Source: Paraburkholderia phenoliruptrix | Lineage (GTDB): Bacteria > Pseudomonadota > Gammaproteobacteria > Burkholderiales > Burkholderiaceae | DNA: 64,000 nucleotides | Direction of reading: 5' to 3' | Assembly (NCBI RefSeq): GCF_019511605.1 | Contig: NZ_JAEUAV010000001.1 | Span: 186,001 to 250,000, forward strand | Shown: piece after piece, positions 56,358 through 64,000 of the stretch | Position numbering within the stretch: the first letter of the stretch is position 1 | Layout: every line of letters begins with the position of its first letter | Notes under the pieces: generated by a model | Databases searched by the model: none | What the model was told of the DNA's origin: nothing | Seen by the model: the letters and a program-made list of their open reading frames with translations, nothing else | Program-made: the position numbers and the translations under genes

Positions 56358-57821
56358 TCAGGGCGCTGCTGCAATCACCTGGGCGACCGCCGCCGTCAGC
56401 TTCTTGCCGTACGGCACGTGCAGGAACTCATTGGGCCCGTGTGCATTGGACTTCGGCCCCAACACACCGCATACCATGAACTGCGACTGCGGAAAGCCGG
56501 CCTTCAACACGTTCATCAGCGGAATCGTGCCGCCCTGCCCTATGTACGCGACGTCCGCGCCGTAATGCGCGCGCGAGGCGTCGTTTAGCGCAGTGGCGAG
56601 CCACGGCGCGAGTTCGGGCGCGCTCCAGCCGCTCGCCGCGCCGGCGTCCGGCTTGAAGGTGACCCTGGCGTTGTACGGCGGGTCGAGTTCGAGCAGCGCC
56701 TTCAGTTCCGCGACGGCCTTTTCCGCTTCGATCAGCGGCGGCAGGCGCAGCGACAACTTGAACGCGGTGCGCGGACGCAGCACGTTGCCGGCGTCGGCAA
56801 GTGCGGGCAAGCCGGCCGCGCCGGTCACGGAAAGCGACGGACGCCACGTCGAGTTGAGCAAGGCCTCTTTCGGGTCGGTCGTGGTAGGCAGCACCTGGCG
56901 GCCGTCCTGGCCGCACGCCCACGGCAACTTTTTCCACACGTCGTCGCCGAGAATGTGCGCGGTGGCCTCGGCTTCGCGCAAACGCTCGGCGGGAATCGGG
57001 CAGTGAAAGCCCTTTGGCAGCAGCGTGCCGTTGGCCGCGTCCTCGAGCCGGTCGAACAGTTGCCGCATGATGCGAAAGCTCGACGGCGCAATGCCGCCGT
57101 AGCCGCCCGAGTGAATGCCTTCGTCGAGCACCTGAACTTCCAGATCGCCGGCGACCAGTCCGCGCAGCGACGTGGTGAGCCACAACTGATCGTAATTGCC
57201 GGCGCCCGAATCGAGGCACACCACGAGACCAACCTTGCCGAGCCGCTCGCGCAATGCGTCGACATACGGCAGCAGGTCGTAGCTGCCCGACTCCTCGCAC
57301 GTTTCAATCAGACCGACGCAGCGCGGCCGCTCGACGCCTTGCGCGTCCAGCGCGGCGAGCGCGGTAATGCTCGCGTAGATCGCATAGCCGTCGTCAGCGC
57401 CGCCGCGTCCGTAGAGCTTGTCGTTTTCCAGCTTCGGCGTCCACGGACCGAGGTCGCTGCGCCAGCCGTCGAACTCGGGCTGCTTGTCGAGGTGGCCGTA
57501 GAGCACGATGGTTTCGTCGCTGCCGGAACGGGTGGCCGGGGTCTCGAAAAAAATCACCGGCGTGCGGCCCGGCAAGCGCACGATCTCGAGCGTGAGGCCA
57601 CGCACCGGCTGCTGCTCGACCCATTGCGCGGCGTCGGTAATGACGCGCTCCAGGTAGCCATGCTGCACCCACTCGGGGTCGAACGCGGGACTCTTTGCGG
57701 GCACCGCGATGTAGTCGGTCAGCGCGGGCACTATCTCGTCGTTCCACTTGCGGTCCACGAATTCGCGCAGCGTGTCGGGGTTCAGGCGCTGAGCCTCTTG
57801 GGTCGTATCGTCGGAGATCAT
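56358..57821 (-). CDS. M20 family metallopeptidase
   Basis: A 487-residue di-zinc peptidase of the M20 (carnosinase/CPG2-like) family. Zinc-binding motifs are GHLDKQP (first His/Asp), GRGGADDGY (bridging Asp), ETCEESGS (catalytic Glu and ligand), and late HGPNEFL. The dimerisation lid (about 205-330) is present. Members hydrolyse dipeptides or acylamino acids. Start at 57821; no clear ribosome site. Convergent with xylB. Confidence 0.9.
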   Translation of the reverse strand: MISDDTTQEAQRLNPDTLREFVDRKWNDEIVPALTDYIAVPAKSPAFDPEWVQHGYLERVITDAAQWVEQQPVRGLTLEIVRLPGRTPVIFFETPATRSGSDETIVLYGHLDKQPEFDGWRSDLGPWTPKLENDKLYGRGGADDGYAIYASITALAALDAQGVERPRCVGLIETCEESGSYDLLPYVDALRERLGKVGLVVCLDSGAGNYDQLWLTTSLRGLVAGDLEVQVLDEGIHSGGYGGIAPSSFRIMRQLFDRLEDAANGTLLPKGFHCPIPAERLREAEATAHILGDDVWKKLPWACGQDGRQVLPTTTDPKEALLNSTWRPSLSVTGAAGLPALADAGNVLRPRTAFKLSLRLPPLIEAEKAVAELKALLELDPPYNARVTFKPDAGAASGWSAPELAPWLATALNDASRAHYGADVAYIGQGGTIPLMNVLKAGFPQSQFMVCGVLGPKSNAHGPNEFLHVPYGKKLTAAVAQVIAAAP

Positions 57822-58219
57822 GATGGCAGTCCGTAACGGTTTCGTTCACTCGAAACGGACATGATAGTCCTGATGCGGCCCGCGCTGAAGTGTTCCGAGC
57901 CTGGCGCCGATGCCACGGCCCGCCCCACGGGCGCATACGGCATTGCAGCGCACGGCAAGGCACAGCACAGGAGTGCAGCGCGTGCGTAATGGCATTCACC
58001 CTCTGCGGCTGCGCAGGAATCGCGGCGCTGCATCGAACCAATTGCCGAGATGCACTGGAAAGCTTTCACCCACGCTGCACGCGGCCGACAATCGCGCGAC
58101 AATCGGTAGATGAGCCGCAACGCCCCACGCATTGCGCGGGCCTTGCACAGGAGCCGCGCCCGCAAGGCCGGTGACGCGGCGACCCGCCGTGCGGCGACTC
58201 AGGTTTCGGGAGACGGCAT
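57822..58219. other. Intergenic region with no recognised gene
   Basis: About 400 bp between divergent genes. It contains short GC-rich direct repeats such as GTGCAGCGC but no frame with a ribosome site, RNA gene or clear promoter. Confidence 0.3.
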
Positions 58220-58531
58220 ATGAATGAGCGCGTTGCCATTCAGATCATCGCCGTGGTGATCGCGCTGGCGCTGTATTTTCTGCCGGCGATTCTGGCCGAT
58301 CGACGCAAGCGCGTCGACGTGCTGACGCTTGCACTCTTCAATGCGTGCCTGGGATGGACTGTGCTTGGCTGGCTGCTCGCGCTCTACTGGTCGTTGCAGC
58401 CGAACCCGCCGAAGGATCTCGCGGGCGAAGTGGTGGAGAAACGGAAACTGGTGAGCATGCGCGCGTTTTCGTCCGCGCTACTGGTGCGCGTTCAGCGGCG
58501 CGAAACGACGCGAGATCGCCCGCAGAAATAA
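58220..58531 (+). CDS. Superinfection immunity family membrane protein
   Basis: A 103-residue inner-membrane protein with two hydrophobic helices (residues 5-25 and 37-57). The pattern YFLPAILADRRKRV... LALFNACLGWTVLGWLLALYW matches the superinfection immunity domain (Imm_superinfect, named after phage T4 Imm). Phage Imm blocks DNA entry of a second phage; most bacterial members have no shown role. The C-terminal 35 residues are basic and soluble. No phage genes are nearby, so an immune role is only a possibility. Confidence 0.82.
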   Translation: MNERVAIQIIAVVIALALYFLPAILADRRKRVDVLTLALFNACLGWTVLGWLLALYWSLQPNPPKDLAGEVVEKRKLVSMRAFSSALLVRVQRRETTRDRPQK

Positions 58532-58551
58532 GCGTGCGCTAACCCCTGCCT

Positions 58552-58821
58552 TCATGCGGCGCGGCTCATGCGGTTCCACCGCACCGATCCGGCCGGAATG
58601 GAACGCGGCTCGGCACGCACGCTGGAAGGCGCAAACATTTCGCGGCGCAATTCGCCCTGCTCGTCGAACCACTCGCACACCAGCCATTCGCCAGGATTGA
58701 GCGCCACCGGGCCTGCGTACGTCACCGTCATGCGCGGGCCTCCATCTTTCAACGTGACGACGTCGCCAGTGCTGAAGCGGGCGGGAAGCGGTGTGAGTGC
58801 GTCAATGGTAGCGGTCAGCAT
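58552..58821 (-). CDS. DUF2158 (YodC-like) small protein
   Basis: An 89-residue protein. The YodC/DUF2158 core is FSTGDVVTLKDGGPRMTVTYAG and WLVCEWFDEQGELRREMF, a small beta-barrel of unknown function. The ATG at 58821 is chosen with GAGGA 7 nt upstream. Convergent with the superinfection-immunity-like gene (20 bp between stops). Confidence 0.85.
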   Translation of the reverse strand: MLTATIDALTPLPARFSTGDVVTLKDGGPRMTVTYAGPVALNPGEWLVCEWFDEQGELRREMFAPSSVRAEPRSIPAGSVRWNRMSRAA

Positions 58822-59299
58822 TTTCAATCCTCTACGGAACTTTTGCAGTATTCAAGTCATTGCGCCGTGTATCGACTACGACCAACTGAGGGATGCCTCT
58901 AGAACGCGTTCAGATTAACAATCGAAAATGAAGTCGGCAAGCGCTTTTCATTAATAACGCGCTAATAAGCCTGAGAAAGACACTTTGCCGCAGTGCAATT
59001 GCGGGTTACACCGGAGTCGCCACCCGCAAGGCGTTGCAGGCCGAGCGTGCGCGAGCGCACAGAACGCAAGAATTACTGGCCCTGCCGGCCCGCGCAGTAG
59101 ATAGTGCACGGCAAAATGCTTCAAATCTGAAACACCGTTGAATCGGCATAGGGTTGCTGCCATTTAGCACGCATTGCGGATTACCTATGAATGACGCAAT
59201 CATCCCTAAATGGCCTGGCGAATTAAATGAAATCCGTGTGAAAAGCGTTAATGATTTTTACGCTGCCACAGCCATGAAAACGATTACCGCGCCGCACTT
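58822..59299. other. AT-richer intergenic region
   Basis: About 480 bp with clearly lower GC than the rest of the window, mainly 58900-58985 and 59100-59300. Apart from a 38-codon frame at 59187 no gene is recognised. The promoter of the DUF2158 gene must lie at its left end. Such AT-rich patches in GC-rich genomes can be silencer-bound or recently acquired. Confidence 0.4.
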
Positions 59300-59303
59300 T
59301 TAA
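59187..59303 (+). CDS. Possible small protein of 38 residues in an AT-rich patch
   Basis: Reads MNDAIIPKWPGELNEIR then VKSVNDFYAATAMKTITAPHF and stop. Codon use is AT-rich, unlike neighbours, but the composition is protein-like. No ribosome site is visible. Its stop overlaps that of the convergent MFS gene by four bases. It may be a small native gene or the remains of acquired DNA. Confidence 0.25.
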   Translation: MNDAIIPKWPGELNEIRVKSVNDFYAATAMKTITAPHF

Positions 59304-60979
59304 AGCGTGCGCGCAGCGCGGCGCAACGCGAGTTGCTGATGCCGCACCAGCAGCACGCTCAGGCCGATGCAAGCGAACATCAGCACTGCGTTGATCGCAA
59401 GACTCAACTGGAATGCTTGCGCATACGCGGCGGGCGTCGCGCTTGCAGCATGGCCGCTGCTCATACCCGTCGCATGCGCCGCGCCGAGTGCGCCGAAGAA
59501 CGCGCCGCTGATCGCAGCCGTGCCGAATGCCGAGCCGATCTGCAAGGTCGACGACACCACGCCCGACGCGAGCCCCGCTTTTTCAGGCGCGACCTCCTGC
59601 AGCGCAATACGCATGATGTTGGGCAACAGCAGACCATGGCCGACGCCCGCGCACACGAGACCGGCATAGAACGCGAGGTCCGGCGTTGCGGCCTCGGTCG
59701 CGGCCCAGCCGGTCACCGCGAAACCGAGCGTCATCAGCGAAAAGCCGAGCGTGAGCACGTGGGCGCCAATGCGCGCGACGACCGCCGGCGAGGTCAGCGG
59801 CCCGATCACGAAGCCGACCGCGAACGGCATGATGGCGACGCCCGAGGCGAGCGGCGTCCAGTGCAAGCCGGTCTGCAGAAAGATGCCGTAGGTCAGGAAG
59901 AACGCGCTGTTGCAATAGAACAGAAACGCGAGCGCGAGACCCAGCGCAAACGCGGGATTGCGAAACAACTGCAGATCGACGAGCGGATGCCCGCCGCCCT
60001 GCTCCACCCGCTTTTCGGTGGCGACAAAAAGCGCCAACGCGGGCACCGCGAGCGCGAACATCGCGAAAGTCCATGCCGGCCAGCCGGCTTCGCGGCCGTG
60101 CGTCATCGGGTAGATCACGAGCAGCAGCACCGCGCACAGCAACGCGACGCCCTTCATATCGAGGCTGGTGCGCGTAGCCGGCTGGTTCTCGGGCACGAAC
60201 CTCCACGTGCCGAGAAACGCCACGATGCCAATTGGAATATTGATGAGGAAGATGATGCGCCAGTCGAGCCCGAACGGGTGATAGGTAATCAGCGCGCCGC
60301 CGCCAAGCTGCCCGACGATCGACGAGAGGCCGAACACAAAGCCGTAAAGACTCATCACGCGGGTTTGCTGATGCAGCGGCACGACGGCGCGGATGGTCGC
60401 CAGCACCTGTGGCGCCATGATTGCCGCCGCCATGCCCTGAACGATGCGCGAGATCACCAGCATGTGGCCGCTCGTCGCGAAGCCGCATAAGGCCGAGGCG
60501 ACCACGAACCCAGCCATGCCCGCCATGAAAATGCGGCGCCGGCCGAACAGGTCGCCGAGCCGGCCACCGGTAATCAGCAGCACCGCGTACACCGAGGAGT
60601 AAGCCGATACGACGAGCTGCAGTTGCGCGTCGGTCGCGTTCAGGCCGCTGCGAATGGACGGCAGCGCGAGATTGACGATGAAATAGTCGAGCGGCGCGAG
60701 AAAAGCGCCGATAAACAGCACGGCTAGAGCCAGCCCCTGACGCGCAAAAGCGGGCGCGGGTTGGTCGACCAACGACGCGGGCTGTGCCGGGTGCCTGCTG
60801 GGACTGCCGGTGTTGGCCATGCGATGTCTTGCGGTGGCCGTCGCGCTTTGTGCCGCGGCGCTCGCCGCGACAGGTCCGGGGCAGACGGCAACGCCTGCGG
60901 CGGCGGCGCCTCGCGCGGCTGCCACGCCATCGGCCTCGGCGCATGCCGTCGACGACGACTTGATCGGCTCAGATTTCAT
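59300..60979 (-). CDS. MFS drug efflux transporter, DHA2 (EmrB/QacA) family
   Basis: A 559-residue inner-membrane exporter with about 14 helices. DHA2 motifs include FLAPLDYFIVNLALPSIR (helix 1), GGRLGDLFGRRRIF (motif A) and VGQLGGGALI (motif C, antiporter). The first 80 residues are an Ala-rich polar extension; translation may instead start at the second Met (MANTGSPSRHP, 60820). It follows the TetR gene by 30 bp, with a TetR operator over its first start codon. Likely expels a toxic compound that also inactivates the TetR repressor. Confidence 0.9.
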   Translation of the reverse strand: MKSEPIKSSSTACAEADGVAAARGAAAAGVAVCPGPVAASAAAQSATATARHRMANTGSPSRHPAQPASLVDQPAPAFARQGLALAVLFIGAFLAPLDYFIVNLALPSIRSGLNATDAQLQLVVSAYSSVYAVLLITGGRLGDLFGRRRIFMAGMAGFVVASALCGFATSGHMLVISRIVQGMAAAIMAPQVLATIRAVVPLHQQTRVMSLYGFVFGLSSIVGQLGGGALITYHPFGLDWRIIFLINIPIGIVAFLGTWRFVPENQPATRTSLDMKGVALLCAVLLLVIYPMTHGREAGWPAWTFAMFALAVPALALFVATEKRVEQGGGHPLVDLQLFRNPAFALGLALAFLFYCNSAFFLTYGIFLQTGLHWTPLASGVAIMPFAVGFVIGPLTSPAVVARIGAHVLTLGFSLMTLGFAVTGWAATEAATPDLAFYAGLVCAGVGHGLLLPNIMRIALQEVAPEKAGLASGVVSSTLQIGSAFGTAAISGAFFGALGAAHATGMSSGHAASATPAAYAQAFQLSLAINAVLMFACIGLSVLLVRHQQLALRRAARTL

Positions 60980-60998
60980 GACTGATCGTTCAATAAAT
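60979..60998. promoter_or_regulatory. TetR operator, copy 1 (before MFS gene)
   Basis: TGACTGATCGTTCAATAAAT matches copy 2 in 18 of 20 positions; the shared 14-bp core is TGACTRAYCGTTCA, an imperfect palindrome. It overlaps the first ATG of the efflux gene, in the tetR-MFS gap. Confidence 0.75.
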
Positions 60999-61009
60999 AG
61001 ATAAAAAAA

Positions 61010-61648
61010 TTAGATGAGCGCCCGCATCGCAACCTCGACGATGCCGGTCAGCGCGTCTTCCTTGTGCGCGACGCGCCCCAGCACGCGCAAACCTTGCATG
61101 ACGCACAGCAGAAAATCGCCGGCGGCTTTTTCGTCGAGTGTAGAGCTGAATGCGCCGCTTGCCTGGCCGCGAATCACCGAGGCTGCAAGCAACGTCGCCA
61201 TACGGCGCTGGATGGCGGCGACGCGGCTGCGCAGTTCGTCGTCGCCGGGTTGCATTTCCAGGGTAGTGTTGGTGATGAAGCAGCTGCGCTCGCCGGAGAG
61301 CGCGCAGGCAACGCGCGCGTAATGGAGCAGGGCATCGCGCAGAGCCTCTTGCGGCGGCACCGGCGCATTCAGCCGCTCGGCGAGCCGGGCCACTGAACCC
61401 TCGGCGTAATGGTCCAGCGCGGCAAGCATGATGCCGTGCTTGTCGCCGAACACGCCGTACAGGCTGCCGCGCAGCAGGCCGGTAGCCTTGCAAAGGTCGT
61501 CGATAGAGGTGGCGTGGTAGCCGTGGTTCCAGAACACCTGGCTCGCGCTGGCGAGCACGGCATTCGTGTCGAACTCGCGCGGCCGTCCGCGCGGACACAT
61601 TTCCCCCGCTTTCTTCGGCGACGAATGAGGTTGACCGGTTGGTTTCAT
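61010..61648 (-). CDS. TetR family transcriptional repressor
   Basis: A 212-residue regulator. The helix-turn-helix (about 30-70) has GYHATSIDDLCKATGLLRGSLYGVFGDKHGI. The C-terminal TetR_C-like region has CFITNTTLEM and LLCVMQGLRVLGRV, as in AefR/YxaF-like repressors of MFS pumps. Start at 61648 or the Met at 61600 (MCPRGRPREFD). Matching operators upstream of its own gene and of the efflux gene indicate autoregulation and control of the pump. Confidence 0.92.
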   Translation of the reverse strand: MKPTGQPHSSPKKAGEMCPRGRPREFDTNAVLASASQVFWNHGYHATSIDDLCKATGLLRGSLYGVFGDKHGIMLAALDHYAEGSVARLAERLNAPVPPQEALRDALLHYARVACALSGERSCFITNTTLEMQPGDDELRSRVAAIQRRMATLLAASVIRGQASGAFSSTLDEKAAGDFLLCVMQGLRVLGRVAHKEDALTGIVEVAMRALI

Positions 61649-61661
61649 CCAACCGATATTA

Positions 61662-61681
61662 TGACTAACCGTTCAATAAAT
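61662..61681. promoter_or_regulatory. TetR operator, copy 2, overlapping tetR promoter
   Basis: TGACTAACCGTTCAATAAAT lies 13 bp upstream of the tetR ATG. On the minus strand CATAAT (61657-61662 region) could be the -10 with TTTGAT 16 bp upstream, so the operator fills the spacer. See copy 1 for the shared core. Confidence 0.75.
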
Positions 61682-61771
61682 CAAACCGAAGTTTCGTAGG
61701 TGGCGGTTCGGGCCGCTTGTCCGCGAGCAAACCTGCGACGGCCGCGAGGCCGATGATCCGGGCACGATAAC

Positions 61772-64000
61772 TTACATTGGCGTCGCCCCGTTGTTCGGAC
61801 GGTGCGGCTCTTCGCTTGCGATGGAGGCGCCCGTGCGGTCGTTGCGCACATCGCCGCGCTGCCACGAAGACACGTCGTCGTCCGGCAGGCAATCGCCGTT
61901 GCTAAGCGAGAGCAGCACGGGGATCGACTTGTACGAGGGCGTCCCGCTGCGAGCATCGCAGTCGTCCAGTGCGAGGAGGCCGTTGGCCTCGGGATAATAA
62001 GCGGCCATCGATCCGCGTGGAATGTCGTAAGCGACGGCTGTCACGCCGCACAAGCGGCGCGATCCGCCAAGACTTACTGTGTCTTCGATCGCCTCGACGT
62101 CGACCAGATCGCCATGCTGAAGTCCGCGCGCGTCGAGATCCTGCTCGTTGACGAAAACCACGTCGCGCCGCCCCGATATGCCGCGATAGCGATCGTTGTA
62201 GCCGTAAATGGTCGTGTTGTACTGATCGTGACTGCGTATCGTCGCGAGCAGCAGCGCGTCGCTGCGATTGACGCGCGGGTCCTCCATCACGCCCCGATGA
62301 GCAATGAAACGTGCGCGGCCATCAGGCGTATCCCAACGGCGCGCAGACGCAGCGTTATAAAGCCGGAAACCGCCCGGTTCGCGAATGCGCTCGTTGTAGC
62401 GCTCGAACTGCGGGAACACGGCTTCTATGAGGTCGCGGATGCGGCTGTAATCGGCGGCCCAGCCGTCCCAGTCGAGCGTCGCGTCATCGAGCGATGCTTT
62501 GGCAATGCCCGCGATGATCGCCGGCTCTGACCGCAGATGCTCTGACGCCGGCGTCAACGAACCTTGTGACGCATGCACCATCGACATCGAATCTTCCACG
62601 GTGACGGACTGCGGCCCAGTTGCCTGCACGTCGAGTTCCGTGCGCCCAAGACAAGGCAGCAGCAGCGTTTCGCCGGCGGTCAGCAAGTGAGAGCGGTTCA
62701 GCTTCGTGGCGATATGCACGGCGAGATCCAGCTTGCGGACGGCGTCGAAGCACACGCGCGGGTCGGACATCGCGACCGGCAGATTGCCGCCAAGACAGAT
62801 GAGCGCCTTTGCGCGTCCGTCGCGCATGGCCTGCATGGCGACAATCGCGCCGTGCCCGTGTGCGCGGGGAGGCTCAAAGCCGAAAACACGCTTGAGCGAA
62901 TCGAGGAACGCGGGCGGCGGCACTTCCGTGATACCCACCGTGCGATCGCCCTGCACGTTCGAGTGCCCGCGCAACGGGCAGATGCCCGCGCCGTCGCGGC
63001 CGATGTTTCCGCGCATGAGCAACAGGTTGGCGATCTGCTGGACGTTCGCAGTCCCGCTGCGATGCTGGGTAATGCCCATGCCATAGCAGGCAATCACCGC
63101 ACGAGCTTCCGCGTAAATCCGCGCAAGCTTTTCAATTTCTTCCCGCGCAACGCCCGAGGTGGATACGACATCGTCCCACGGCGTGGCTTCCAGATCGCGC
63201 ACCAGCTCGTCGAAACCGATGGTGTGCTCGTCGATGAACGCGCGGTCCAGCACACCGTCGCCGCTCTGTTCACGGCTCTCGCGATCCATCTGGAGCAGCG
63301 TTTTCATCATTCCCTTCAAAACCGCCACATCGCCGCCGACCTTGACTTGCACGTAGTCGGTGGCAATCGGCGTGGAGCGTCCCGTCACCATTTCGACAGG
63401 GTCTTGCGGCGACGCGAAGCGTTCGAGTCCCCGTTCGCGCAGCGGATTGAGCACCACGATTTTTGCGCCGCGCCGCGCGGCTGCGCGCAGCGTCGCAAGC
63501 ATGCGGGGATGGTTGGTGCCGGGATTGTGTCCGATGCTGAATATCGCATCGCAATGGTCGAAGTCGGCAAGCGTGACCGTGCCCTTGCCGACGCCGATGG
63601 ATTCCGGCAGGCCCACGCTGGTAGGTTCGTGGCACATGTTCGAACAGTCAGGAAAGTTGTTCGTGCCGAACCTGCGGGCAAGCAGTTGGAAGAGGAATGC
63701 CGCCTCGTTCGACGCCCGGCCCGACGTATAAAACTCGGCCATGTCCGGGTCGGGCAACGCGCGTAGCGCGGCGCCAATGCGTTCGAAAGCGGCGTCCCAC
63801 TCGATAGGCATGTAACGGTCGGTGGCCGCGTCGTAACGCATGGGATGCGTGAGGCGCCCTTCGTCTTCGAGCGCAAAATCGCTCCATTTCCACAGTTCGC
63901 TGACAGTGTGCCGGGCGAAGAATTCGGGCGTCGTGCGCTTGCTGGTCGCCTCCCAGGACACCGCCTTCGCGCCGTTCTCGCAGAACTCGAACGATGACGT
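61772..64000 (-). CDS. YdeP/FdhF-type molybdopterin oxidoreductase alpha subunit (N-terminus beyond window)
   Basis: At least 742 residues, open to the right edge; about 30-50 N-terminal residues are missing. Frame from the edge reads SSFEFCENGAKAVSWEA, then the family stretches YTSGRASNEAAFLFQLLARRFGTNN, NMCHEPTSVGLPESIGVGKGT, IGHNPGTNHPRM and a C-terminal molybdopterin-dinucleotide-binding domain (VFVNEQDLDARGLQHGDLVDV). It matches the formate-dehydrogenase-like TIGR01701/YdeP group, whose substrate is unclear; true formate dehydrogenases use Sec or Cys at a site not evident here. Molybdenum cofactor is expected. C-terminus ends NNGATPM. Confidence 0.88.
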   Translation of the reverse strand, partial: TSSFEFCENGAKAVSWEATSKRTTPEFFARHTVSELWKWSDFALEDEGRLTHPMRYDAATDRYMPIEWDAAFERIGAALRALPDPDMAEFYTSGRASNEAAFLFQLLARRFGTNNFPDCSNMCHEPTSVGLPESIGVGKGTVTLADFDHCDAIFSIGHNPGTNHPRMLATLRAAARRGAKIVVLNPLRERGLERFASPQDPVEMVTGRSTPIATDYVQVKVGGDVAVLKGMMKTLLQMDRESREQSGDGVLDRAFIDEHTIGFDELVRDLEATPWDDVVSTSGVAREEIEKLARIYAEARAVIACYGMGITQHRSGTANVQQIANLLLMRGNIGRDGAGICPLRGHSNVQGDRTVGITEVPPPAFLDSLKRVFGFEPPRAHGHGAIVAMQAMRDGRAKALICLGGNLPVAMSDPRVCFDAVRKLDLAVHIATKLNRSHLLTAGETLLLPCLGRTELDVQATGPQSVTVEDSMSMVHASQGSLTPASEHLRSEPAIIAGIAKASLDDATLDWDGWAADYSRIRDLIEAVFPQFERYNERIREPGGFRLYNAASARRWDTPDGRARFIAHRGVMEDPRVNRSDALLLATIRSHDQYNTTIYGYNDRYRGISGRRDVVFVNEQDLDARGLQHGDLVDVEAIEDTVSLGGSRRLCGVTAVAYDIPRGSMAAYYPEANGLLALDDCDARSGTPSYKSIPVLLSLSNGDCLPDDDVSSWQRGDVRNDRTGASIASEEPHRPNNGATPM

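Overview
The window comes from a GC-rich betaproteobacterium of the Burkholderiaceae, most likely a Paraburkholderia- or Burkholderia-type genome. The evidence is the very high GC content with long antisense shadow frames, a BDSF quorum-sensing pair (rpfF/rpfR), a second-copy-type rpoN, a DUF3331 gene, and the general style of regulators and small stress proteins. No rRNA, tRNA, insertion sequence or CRISPR array was seen. It looks like accessory chromosome rather than core housekeeping DNA.

Layout. 1-3300: L-lactate utilisation genes (lutB partial, lutA), their GntR regulator and an aminotransferase. A near-consensus sigma-70 promoter and a GntR operator precede lutA. 3433-4977: rpoN (sigma-54), preceded by a perfect -24/-12 promoter, so it probably controls itself. 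5430-12803: about ten small stress-type proteins (BON, DUF2383, glycine-zipper, DUF1488, DUF4142, PfpI/DJ-1, acidic orphan, topoisomerase IB, PRC-barrel, DUF3175). 12811-16523: a 10-bp-period GCAT repeat, a cation/proton antiporter, a FUSC-type membrane protein, an AraC regulator and a broken carboxymuconolactone decarboxylase gene. 16599-21389: a very large Lhr-type helicase with a Pro/Ala/Thr repeat extension.

21613-26991: rpfR and rpfF (receptor/c-di-GMP enzyme and BDSF synthase, convergent), then a cytochrome P450 and a universal stress protein. 27090-33368: DUF3455 lipoprotein, Tat-exported superoxide dismutase, TIGR03118 lipoprotein and a large ATP-binding LuxR regulator. 33454-41580: a dispersed FixL/FixJ-like system (LuxR-type response regulator, orphan receiver, PAS histidine kinase) with dps, an AraC/DUF3331 unit and an MFS transporter. 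41767-45823: DUF4331 protein, Ni/Co transporter and two short-chain dehydrogenases.

45886-48189: a MerR gene divergent from two alpha/beta hydrolases, one carrying the fluoroacetate dehalogenase active-site set. 48467-56187: a complete sugar-alcohol operon (binding protein, two permeases, xylitol-type dehydrogenase, ATPase, AraC regulator, xylulokinase) that would import a pentitol, oxidise it to D-xylulose and phosphorylate it. 56358-64000: M20 peptidase, superinfection-immunity-like membrane protein, DUF2158 protein, a tetR-MFS efflux unit with two matching operators, and the C-terminal part of a YdeP/FdhF-type molybdopterin oxidoreductase cut by the window edge.
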